Below are positions 1-11,300 of a DNA stretch of 64,000 nucleotides, in pieces. Source of the stretch: Capitulum mitella (lineage: Eukaryota; Arthropoda; Thecostraca; Pollicipedomorpha; Pollicipedidae). Each line of letters opens with the position of its first letter. The stretch's first letter is position 1. A program made the position numbers and the translations under genes. The stretch spans positions 4,697,115-4,761,114 of the forward strand of contig CP099839.1 of assembly GCA_030062745.1 (NCBI GenBank). The letters are read 5' to 3'. The notes below the pieces were generated by a model that had not been told where the DNA came from, did no database searches, and saw nothing but the letters and a program-made list of their open reading frames with translations.

Positions 1-528
1 AAACCTGTTATTTTAAATCATATCAAGGCACGTTACGGGGTCGCTGAACACATTTAATTGGTGTCCACGGACATCATCAGGCTCCCTTGCACCGTACCAC
101 TCGATAAATGTCAGAAAGCGTAGCCTGAACAAGGAAAGGGGCTTGGGAGCCTCTGCTGGGAGCTTACGCGGTGCCTGCCGTATCTAGCCTCGCCTTGGCG
201 TCGTGGACGGCCAGCATATCGTATAATCTGGTACGTCGTGCGATGTTTATTCAGGCCTATGTTTGGGTGTACTTTGGAGTCAGCTGGCAACCCAGTCTAT
301 CCGCTGTTCTAGGCGACGTGAGCGAGATGGCAGGGATTTTCCACGGTTCACTGCGCGACTCTTTTTCTGGTCGCTCGCACTGGTCAGGGCTGCTGAAGAC
401 GGCACGTGTCATTTGGCGAAAGGGGGAGGGATTCCCCGTGCCTTGTGCGTGCTCTTGCCTTTATTTCGTGAATGTTCAGTTTGTCACTGGTGAGACTCTG
501 TGAACGTAAGACCTCCTTTTGTTTCCAG
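1..528. other. Left edge, probable intron of the corepressor gene
   Basis: No coding exon is recognised here. The stretch ends in a pyrimidine-rich tract and an AG at 527-528, a good 3' splice site, so it is most likely the tail of an intron whose upstream exon lies left of the window. The short reading frames at 171-503 show no recognisable family and are not called. Confidence 0.5.
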
Positions 529-2360
529 CAGCAGCAGCAGCAGCAGCAACTGCAACAGCAACAGCAACAGCAACAACAACAGCAGCAGCAACAGCAACAA
601 CAGCATCAACAGCAACAGAAACAGCAACAACAATTGCAGGAGCAACAACGGCAACAGGAAAAACAGCAGCACCTGGATCAGCAGCAGCAGCAACAGCACC
701 AGCACCAGCACTCACATCAAGAGCAACAACAGCTGCAACAGAAGAGGCAACAGAAGGACGAGGAACAACAACAGCAGCAGCTACAAAAGGATGAGCAAAA
801 GCAACAGCTTCAACAAAAACATCAGCAATGTCAGGAACAGCAGGAGCATCAGCAACAGGAGCAACATAAGGAGCAGCAGGAGCAGCATCAGAGAGGACAA
901 CAGGAGCAGCAACAGGACCAGAAGGAGCAGCAGCAGCAGCTGCAGCAGGGAGAGCAGCAGGTGCAGCAAGGAGAGCAGCAGGTGCAACAAGAGCAGCAAC
1001 AACAGCAGCAGCAGCCGGAACAGCAGCAGCAGGAGCAGCCACAGGAGCAGATGCAGCACCAGCAGCAGCAAGACCAGCAACGGGGTCAGCAGCAGCAGGA
1101 ACAGGAACAGAAGCACGAACAGCAGCAGCAGGATGAACAGCAACAGGAGCGGTATCTGGAGCCTGAGCAGCAAGAGCAGGAGTCTCAGCAGCCACACCAG
1201 CAGCAGCATCAACAGCAACAGGACCAGCAACATATGCAGTTACTACAGCAGAAACATCACGACCGACAAAAGCAGCAAGAGCCAAACCAGCCATTGCCAT
1301 CACCACCACAACAAAAACAAGAACAACAGCAGCAGCCGCAGCCAAAGTCAAAGCTGCAGCCACAGTCACAGCCACAGTCACCACAGTCGCAGCCACAGTC
1401 ACAGCCACGGCCACCGTCACAACCACAGCCACAGTCACAGCCACAGCCACAGCCACAGTCTCATTCACAGCCACAACAGCAGCCACAGCAGCAGCCACAA
1501 CAGCACTCACAACCACAGCCACAGCCACAGCCACTGCCACAGCCACAGCAGCAGCAACAGCAGCCAAAACCACAGCTGCATCAGCAGTCACATCCGGAAT
1601 CACAGCCACATTATCAGCCACAGCATCAGTCGCAGCAGCAGCAGCAGCAGCCACGGCCGCAGCAGGTGCATCCACAGCAGCAGCAGCCGCCACCACGTCC
1701 ATATTCGCATCCGCAGCCGCCGCCACAGACGCAGCCGCAGCAACAGCCACAGCTGCAGCCCCAGCCGCTGCCTCAGCATCAGCAGCAGCCGCGTTCATAT
1801 ACACAGCGGCAGCAGCAGCCACACCCACAGTCGTATCCACAGCCGCAGCCACAGTCGCAGCTGCAGCAGCAGCAGCGGCCTCTGCCGCAAAAGCAACAGG
1901 AGCAGCAGCAGCAACAGCACCAGAAGCAGCAGCAGCAACTGCAGCAGTTGCAGCAGCAACAGCAGCAACAGCAGCAGCTGCAACAGCAGCAACAAAAACT
2001 GCGGCAGCAGCAGCAGGATCAACAGCAGCGGCGGCATCAACAGCAGCAACAGATGCGGCAGCAGCCGCAGCCACCGCCACACCCACAGTCGCAGTCGCAA
2101 CCGCAGTCGCACCCGCATCATTGGCAGCAGCAGCAGCAGCAGCATCACCAGCAGCACTACCAACAGCAGCAGCAGCACCAGCACCAGCAGCAACAGCAGC
2201 AGCAGCAGGCCGAGCCGCGGCGGGCGCGGAGGCCGACGCTGCTGCCGGCCGCCTACGGCCACGGCCAGGAGTACCCGTCCCAGGCGGCCGTGGCGGCGGC
2301 GCCGCCGGCTCAGCCGCACCGCTCGGACGACCGCCAGACGCTGCGACACCCGGCCTTCAG
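529..2360 (+). CDS. Smr: Corepressor exon 1 in window: giant glutamine-rich exon
   Basis: 1832 nt, about 610 codons, dominated by CAG/CAA with interspersed Leu, Glu, His, Pro and Ser. The first half is Q/E/K-rich and the second is Q/P/S/H-rich. It starts at codon phase 0 after the acceptor at 527-528 and ends in phase 2 at donor GTGGGT (2361). The last about 45 residues are ordinary sequence rich in Arg, Ala and Pro. NCoR proteins have only a short Q run in this N-terminal region, so the expansion is unusual. A GTG/ATG-type start upstream in the same frame (near 472) cannot be fully excluded, but the splice site argues for an internal exon. Confidence 0.8.
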
Positions 2361-5300
2361 GTGGGTGCCCTCCGTGCGGCGGCCCGGTGGTCCTGGCGTG
2401 GCGTCAACACGGACCGCAGCCGCGCGGTGCGGGTCGTTCGGTGCAGCGGCTGTCCGCCGCCGCGGGAGGAGGGGGTGGGCCACGCCGGGAACGGGGTCGT
2501 GCGGGTGCTATCGTGAGCCGTGGCTGGCGGCTGCGTCGTGGAATTCGGCCCGTGACGGACGCTGGGCGTGACGCGGGGCGTGGCCCGATGGGCGTTGCGT
2601 GGAATGTTTAATGCTGGTGTGAGTCCAGCCGGTGTGTGGCACGAGTTTCGGCGGAAAACTGATGATGTTTGCGGGATGAGTTTTGCTGTGACAGCTGACG
2701 CCTGTTTGTTGCACGAGACACGCTGGGAGGGGGAGGGGTGGAGCCTGGTGCCGGGTTCCGAGGCGGCCCGCTGGGACGGCCGGGCGTCGTGATCGTCCGT
2801 GACGGCTGACGGCGCGCCTCTGCCGCAGGGGGTACGGCGAGCGTGACGGCCTGCTGCACATGGCGCCCTTGGCGCCGCCGCCGGGCCCGGTCGGCGCGCA
2901 TCACATGGCGGCGGCGGCGGCGGCCGGCCACCACCAGGCGGCCAAGTTGCGTCTGCTGGACGGCCGGCCGCCGCCCCTCAGCGCCGCCGCCTCGGACGTC
3001 CGGCTGCCGCTGCACATCGTCACCAACAGCGACGCCGGCCACATGAACACCGGACACCGGGTGAGCCGCCGCGACGGGCGCGGACGCCGGCCGGGTGGGA
3101 AGTGCCGCCGCTTTCCCGGCGCCGCGCCGCCCGACGGACGCGTCCGAGGCGGCGCCGTCGGTGGCGGCGTTTTTCTCGTGCCCCGGCTCCGACCGGACGG
3201 TGCGGTCTGTACCGGCTCGGCGCGAGGTTACCGAGCGCTGCGCCGTCTCCGGGACTGGCGGCCGCCGCGCGGCGGTGTGACCCTGGCTGCCGGCGCCGGG
3301 CCGGTCCGGCCACTGTTGCGCCATCGAGCTGGCCGGCCGGCTTTCAAGGATATTGTCGGGGAACGTGTTGAGTCACGGTGGTTCGTTGACCCCGGCCGGT
3401 GATAATGTTTGCCAACGGGCGTCGCGTCGCTCTGCAACGCGCCTGCTGCTTTGTGCACGGCCAACCACTGCATCGGTATTCCACTGTGGTGTGCCAGCCA
3501 GCCCACTGATTGCGCGTGATTTCCACGGCAGCGGGCGTTGTGGTTGGTAGAGAAACACCCGTTCTAAGCTTCTTGCGACGTCATTCGGCCCCAAATACGC
3601 TGCAGCAGTTTTTGTATCCTGTAGACGTCCACTGGCTGAAAATTCTGGTTGAGTTTGTTTTAGGATCATTGTTGAAGCTATCGTGTTGTTCTTTTTCTCC
3701 AGATAAGCTTTCTGGGCGAGTCAGGAACTTTTTCACGCAGCAGATACGTTGCGACTCGCACCAACGGAATTGTCCGTTAAAAATTTTCCACAAAACAGCG
3801 AAGGTTACGCAAACGGCCACAATCCAGCTTGGATTAACCGTGACGTGTGTGCTGAGATTTAACAGCTGTTGATATGAAGTATGGTTTGACGTCATAGTCG
3901 GGGCCCAGCTGGCAACATGGCATCCGGTCATCGTGTCATTTCTACAGCTCAGAACACGTGTCTGTGGTGATGGCCGCACGGCCGGTGGTGAACTAAGCCG
4001 AACTGTTGATGTTGCTTACGCACCTGCTTCATGGTTAACCTCATTTCCATGTGTTGTGTTCAACTAGTTTTGAAGAAAATGAGACACAGTTGTGTATTAA
4101 AGAATATGATTAAGCGTTTCAAAGTAGGTTTTAGCGAGGAAATGGAGAAAAGGAATGGGCCTGAAGATGGGGTAGGGTTACGGTAACAAAGGCTAATAAG
4201 CAGAGCATTACAGTGCAGAGATCGTAACGGTTTCGTGGAAATCAGCCTTTGAGCAGAATAGCAGTACGGGGTCTCTTTGTTGATTGTTCATTGATTGTTC
4301 AGTAAGGGTCGGGGAGGGGAGGGGAGTGCGCCGGAGTCCTTTTTCCCGACGGATTCCGGTGTTAAGCGTTTCCTTCCGAGCACTTGGGCTCATCTACCTT
4401 CCAACGCCTTCTCAATGGCCACGGCAGGACAGAGTCACCTGACTTCCTCTTGACGGCGCCAAAAGGACAGGCACTGGGCAGACGGGCACGCGAACAAAAA
4501 CTACGCAAGGGCCAACGCGCCCCGACTTTCGTAGGTCATCGCAAAGAAGCGCCACAAAAAGGGCCGTATTTTTCAATGTCAGCGCGGTTTGTAGCGTGTG
4601 GTGGCCGCCGGGCGACGGGGCCAGCGTGGCGGCGCGGCGGCGCCGGTGCCAGCCAGCCAAGCGTGCCCAACCGGTGCTATTTGTGAGCGAGTCAGCTCGT
4701 TCATTGTGACGCAGCTCGTCCCCGAATAACCGCCACGGCCGGGCCGGGCCGGGCCGGGCCGGGCCGGGCCGGGCCGGGCCGGGCCGGGCCGGGCCGGGCC
4801 GGGCCGGGCCGGGCCGGGCCGGGCCGGGCCGGGCTGGGCTGGGCTGGGCTGGGCTGGGCTGGGCTGGGCTGGGCTGGGCTGGGCTGGGCTGGGCTGGGCT
4901 GGGCTGGGCTGGGCTGGGCTGGGCTGGGCTGGGCTGGGCTGGGCTGGGCTGGGCTGGGCCGGGCTGGGCTGGGCTGGGCTGGGCTGATAGGATCCGTCTG
5001 AGCCTGTCGTCCTCCGCCGCAGGAGTCGCCGTACAACCCGCAGACGGAGGCGATCTCGCCGACGCTGCCGGCCGATGGCCTGGACGAGTCGCCGCTGCGC
5101 TCCACCAAGGACGACCTGCTCCGCCAGATCAGTACCATCGACCGCGAGATCATGAAGGCCGAGTCGCAGATCGCCAAACTCAAACGGAAACAGGTGCGCC
5201 CGCTGGGCCGCCGCCGGAGCTGCCCGCTGGTTCACTGGCCGTGCAGCCTTGCGCATGTAGGAAAAGGCTGTGTTCAAAGTAACTGAGAAAGAGCTAAATT

Positions 5301-8300
5301 CGGAAGGAAATAATTTAAAATTAACACTCATTCTTGCAAGTTCACGAGAATGAGTTAAATTGAATTAAAATTAAACTTAACACTCAATCTCGCAAGTTCA
5401 GGGGGTCGCATTTACGACAGCGATGGCTCATTTCCGTTCGGCGCCGGTCTATGATCGGCCGAGCCGATGTCTGCGTTCATTACGGCGACTGCGGGAACAT
5501 GACTGGTGTGCTGAGATCTGCTGTTGGCGTACAGTGCGAACTGGAGGACCAGGCGAACCGGCCTGACGGCTCGGGCCACGAGGAGGACGAAAAGGAGACG
5601 AAAAACCGCAGCCTCGCGCAAATCATATACGCCGAAAATCGGGTAGGTGTTCAGGTGCTGGTAAAGACGTGGGGTAAAGACGTCACCTTGGTTTGAAAGC
5701 GTTAACACTCACTGGCTTTCATAAGCCATTGCTGATTTATTATGACTTTGTTGCATGTTTACTTGAGTCGGACCAGTTTTAACGTCTGTTTATACAGCCA
5801 TTGAGGCTAGTGTTGACATTTTGTGCTTGACATTTGTGTTGTCACCAACTTGGTATTAATGATGCGTAATCGCTAGCCAAACAAAATATTGGCTTATGGT
5901 ATCATGGTGCCAGTCATCCATACCAGCGACCGACCTGCGTACTGATTCCGTCGCTGTGTTCGCAGAAAAAAGCGCGAGCCGCGAAGCTGGACCTGGATAA
6001 ACTGGGGCCTCAGGTGAGCCTGTTTTTGCCACGGAATCTCGTTGGAAGAAATTTTTGGTTTTTCGCTGCCCCGGACAAGAAGGCGGCGCAAAGCCGCCTG
6101 TTCTCTAAATATATAAGTATAAAAGGCCAGGTCTCTTAACCGACCGGGTATTTACTCACTGGGCTCAGTGCCGTTTTCTTTCGTAGTTTGGTTGGCGCCA
6201 CCTGGCCGTGACCACAAGTCAAAAAAACGCCGAGTCGCACCTGGTATTACCGTTCTTTTGGCGCGAACACTTGCCCTTTTCCTTATTTTTCACGGCTTTC
6301 GTGGGTTCTATGCGAGGTCGCACGACCGTGAAGTCTGAACGCGACTAAACGAACCCACCACGGCCTTCTGTCAGTTTCCTCTTTGTGAATGCGGGAATGT
6401 TCTTGTTGCTGCTGCACGGATGGCCGCCTGGTTTTGTGCCGGCCCGCGTATGTGTGGTCGGATGGTCGGCGACTGACGCAGTCTCGCCCGCGGCAGCCGC
6501 CGGCGGACGACACGGGCTTCCCGCGGCTGTTCGCCGCCGACCAGCCGCTCTACAACCAGCCGTCGGACGCGGCCGTGTACCAGGCCAACCGGCAGGCGTA
6601 CCGGCGGCTGAAGGCGCCGCTCGTCTCGTACGTGCGCCGCCTGCGCCAGCAGCGCGAGAGCCGCGCCCGCGCCACCGTCGACGCCTACACCGAGAAGATG
6701 GCCGTGTGGATCCGGCAGATCGAGCGGCTCGAGAGCCTGCCGGTGAGTGGTCCTGTGAACCCCGTCCGGCGAACTCCACCCGCTGCCGGTGACATGAACC
6801 CCGTCCGCCCCCGGCTCGACCCCGGCCCGGGGCCGCCCAGCTGATACTGATGAAATCTACCTATCTGAAGGGACCCTAACGGGTATCCCGTACAGTTTCC
6901 GTGTCAGAAACACGTATTCGTACCCTGATGTGACGTTGACGGTGCGCCGAGGTGGTCTGTCAAGTGTTGTTGTTGATCACTCGTTTCGCCGCGTTCGCAG
7001 AAAAACCGCCAGAAAGCGGCCAAGAACCGCGACTTCTACGAGAAGGTGTTCCCGGAGATCAAGAAGGCGCGTGAGGAGCGGGAGCGCTTCAACCGCGTCG
7101 GCCGCATGATCAAGTCGGACGCCGAGATGGAGGAAGTGATGGACGGCATTCAGGAGCAGGAGGTATGCGGCTTATAGGCGCGGCCGTGCGGCGGCGTCAT
7201 TGTTGGTCTGAATCGCACGCGGGATACGCGGGTGCATCATGTTAATCGGAACCGGCAGCAGCCGGCTTTGCAAGCGTGTAATCGAGCGTTCCGTCATCCG
7301 CATCAGATAACAACCGCGTCACGTGTTTTGAGGCTGCCGGGCGTGCGCGGAGTCTGACGCGTCGTCGTGTTGCAGAACGAGAAGCAGAAGATGAAGTCGC
7401 TGGCTGTGATTCCGCCGCCGTTGCTGGACGAGAGCCGGCGCGCCTACGTGTTCCGCAGCACGGACGGCCTGGTCCGCGACCCGATGGCCGTGCACAGCGA
7501 GCTGCCCAACCACAACGTGTGGACCGAGGCCGAGCGCGAGGTGTTCCGCGACCGCTTCATGCAGCACCCGAAACAGTTCCACATGATCAGTGCCGCGCTC
7601 GACGGCAAGACCACCAGCGAGTGCGTCAACTACTACTACATGAGCAAGAAGCAGGAGAAGTACAAGGAGCGGCTGAAGAAGGCGCGCACGCGCGGCCGCA
7701 ACCGCGGCCTGGCCAAGCCGGCGGCGCCGGTGCCGGCGGTCGAGGTGATCGGCGCGAACATGTCGGGCGTGACGACGCGCGGCTCGATCGCGGCGCTGCA
7801 GCAGCGCGAGAAGGCCGGCGCCGCCGTCAGCAGCATCGCCTCGGACGCCGTGCCGGACGAGGCCGGCGCCGACGAGAAGCCCGCCGAGGCGAGCCCGCCG
7901 CCGGCGGCGCCACCGGCGCAGCGGCAGGCGGCGCCCGCGGCCGCCGACCCCACCGCCAGGTGAGTTCGGGAGCGGCGCCGCCCGCGGCGTGGTCCGAATC
8001 TGGAATTTCTGTGATAACTCACGGAGAACAAGGTGTAGTCGTGCTGTTTTGCTGTGGGTGGCATTTTAGTAGTCTTGCCATGATTTGGTGCAGTGGACCG
8101 GTGAAAATCCCACACGCGTATGGGTGCAACGTAGATTCGGACAAATTGTTTTGAATGGGTTTGATGGGTAAGGGGACGGCTAAGTGTGGTTGGCCAGTTT
8201 TAAGCTAAGTGCTTTGAGGCCAACTCATGCCCGTTTTCGAAGTACCGCCCCTGTTTGGCTTCCAAATCCCAGTTAACGGTTTTTGTTTGTTTAGCACAGT

Positions 8301-11300
8301 TGCCTGCGAGGCAATTTATTTGAACTGCATGAAAACATGGCATGAGTGCGTTATCCTCCAAATTTTTGAATTGTTGTCGCCACCGAACCAACTTAAAATA
8401 ATTATCACCTAAATCCTTCAGCCGTCCGTTGAGGTTGATAAGCAGATAGCGTGAATCAGTGAATTCGCCCGAAGAAGTCGCCAAGATTTCCCCGCAAATT
8501 AATGATATTGTGTCTGTTTTAATGTGCTGAAGATGCAGTTGAAAACATAACAACAGGGAAAAGACAGCTGATACAGTGGCGCTGTAGGCGGAAGACTAAT
8601 TGTATATGTCTTGCCATACAGAAGTAGAGTGTCGCTGGATCTGAGGCTCTTGTCGCAGATTGAGAACATATCTATTGGAGACGCTTTGATGATTTTGTCC
8701 AATTCCTTTTCCATGCAACGTAAATTTGTGCGACATTATAATGTAAGAGATTAAGATAGTCGCAGGAAGGGTCGGGTTTCCTCATCCTTCTCTTCGGCCG
8801 GTATCGCTACGTTGGTATTTTTGTCTTGTATCCGAGTTTCATACTTGGCTCAGCAGACAACTGCTTGTGTCTTAGCACGATCCTGATCACACGGTTCAGA
8901 GACGAGGAACCACGTCACCATGCTCTGGACGACAGCACCGGCTGGATATTGATGGGATATGCTGTTTTACTGCGTCAACACCTTTTTGCCATCGTAGGCC
9001 CCGGAAATGATGATAAACACGTTAAACGAACATTCTATGAGTGTCTGTATTCGTACACTGAAATGACTCAGAAGACGGCGCTTCTGCGCTGCTCTGGAAC
9101 CGTCATTCACGCTCTCCGTCTTCCAGCGAAACGAAGGCGGGTAAGAAGCGCGAGCGGCGGAAAGGCGAGGAGGAGAGGAGGAAGGCGGTCGTCAGCAGTG
9201 ACGAGGAGAATGAAAATACGGGTGAGTGTGACCGTAGCGATGACGGCACGGCTGCGAGTGGCCCAAACGCCCCCCCCCCCCTGCGGCTTCGGTCTTGCAA
9301 CACAGACTCAACCAAGCCGTGCTCGAGCACTCACTGGTGCGGTAGTGTAACTCGCAGACTAAACTGAACTAAACTAACTTTAGTCGCAGACTAAACACTG
9401 GCTTACATTACTATGCACAGACCAAATTCCTGACGCTGCCATTCCTGGGCCGATGCAGAGGCGCGAAATGATTGCAGGTCTTTGAAAAGCCAATCATCTG
9501 ACAGCATGGTGACCAAATTCGGCCAGTTGGGTGTCAAGGATGCAGATATTAATTCAAGCTACTGAATCCCTCTGTTGTTAGGCTTCCTTGCAGCTGTATT
9601 GCTCCTCCCTTCACCTGAGGCGAGCCAATCAGCACTGAGTTGACGTTGCCAAGCTGGTGTCTAACTAGGTAGTACAAATCAGACGGGCAGGTCTGGATGC
9701 GCGACGGTTGCAGAGGTCATTGGAGAGGCAGCCAGTAACCAAAGGCGGCGGTTCAGAACCATGACAGGAACAAGTCGGACTGCAGGAATTTCATTCTACA
9801 TCCTTGCCAGCCAACTGTCCGAGTTTGGGAACAATATCTGACAGTCGAATCACTGCACTAACACAGTTCACAGATGTCGCTCCGCGTGTGTTCCACTTGT
9901 ACTGGGCAAGGTTCGAATTTCGTCTTGGAGTTTTGGGACGGTAGTCGGCCAGCCATACACTCCAGATCACCTAGGTCGCGATTTCATCCTTCTCCATGTG
10001 GTGGCGCCGACGATGTTTGTTGACAAAGTAATAGCTGGGGAACTTGGCTCCGCACGTTTTGCACGCGTGGGCGTTCACTTGGTGGCCGCCGCCGCCGGAG
10101 CTGTGCGGGCCGCGTTTCTGGTGGCGGTCCGGGCGCTGGCGGCCGCCGAGGTTGGCGTCCTCGGTGCTGGTGCCTGCCGGCTGGTACTGATGGTTTAGCA
10201 CCCGCTGGAACCGGACTGGTCCGTCGCAGCTGGCCACGTCCGTCGCGTCCGGCGACAGCCGCCGCTGCTGCTGCTGCGTCTGCTGCTGCTGCTGCTGCTG
10301 CATCTGTTGCGGCGACGATGGCGGCGTTGGGCCGGCCGGGCGCCGCTCCTCTGTGCGGGCTCCGGTCAGGTCGAGCGCGGCCGTCTGCGCCGGCAGCGTG
10401 CGGGACCGGCCGGCCGTCCGCAGCAGGTAGTCGGTGCAGCGCAGCACGACGGCGGGCGCCTGCAGCAGCTGGCCGGCCAGCAGCACGTCGGCCACCGTGT
10501 CGGGCCCGAGCGGCAGCAGGCCCGTGTAGAGGAACACCAGCACGGCGGCCAGCGTGTCGGCGCGCACGGCTGGCACGTGCAGCCGGCGCAGGGCGGCGCC
10601 GCGCGCCAGCAGGGCGGCACGCACCAGGCCGCACGAGACGGCCAGCACGGACCGGTGCACGGAGAAGAGCTGGCCGGCCGCCGACAGCACCAGGTCGCCG
10701 CCGGGCTCCATCGCCGCGCGGCAGCGGCCGCCGCGCTCCTATCCGCACCGCCGTCTGGGGAGCGGCCGGCCGCCGCCGCGCTTTCGAAGGCAAACAGCGC
10801 GATCGAAGCGGCCGCCTGGGCCCCCGGGGCCGGCGGCGCCGTCTGCGAAGGGGCCGGCGGCGCCCGCTCCGTTTGTTCGTTATTCCTGCGCGTCAGAGTC
10901 GCGCCGCCATTTGCCGCTGTCCGCCGGATTGGGCCTGTTGGCCCAACTGGTAGTTGTCCGGCTCTCGGGGGAGTTACGGTGTCGCGTATGTCGCCGCTTC
11001 GGACGCGCGGCACGTGGCCGCTGGTGGCCGCGAGGCGGGCAGGCGGCCGGCTGGCAGAGCGCCCCGGCGAAAATGCGCCGATTTGTTCATGATGTTTACC
11101 TTCTGCTCTGGACTGTAATCAGACGTGAGCATCGCGTTGAATCATATGAGATGCCCTTGGCGAAGAACATTGGTCCTTTTGAGCAGTGCACTCTGTCGTT
11201 GGAGATTGGCCGATCTGTTGGTTGAGGCGGGCAGGCTTGGTGGAGGCTGGTGGGCTGTTGAAAGCTGGCGATTTGTTGGTGAAGACCAGCGTGATGGTTG

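Noticed and set aside
476..2349. Long antisense frames through the polyQ exon (Ala/Val- and Leu-rich)
   Set aside because: CAG/CAA repeats leave all six frames nearly free of stops. The sense frame alone continues into conserved NCoR sequence with matching splice phases.
4735..4986. Interstitial telomere
   Set aside because: The unit is GGGCC/GGGCT, not the arthropod TTAGG repeat.
9890..9940. tRNA-like GGTTCGAAT box
   Set aside because: No acceptor stem or anticodon arm can be drawn around it.
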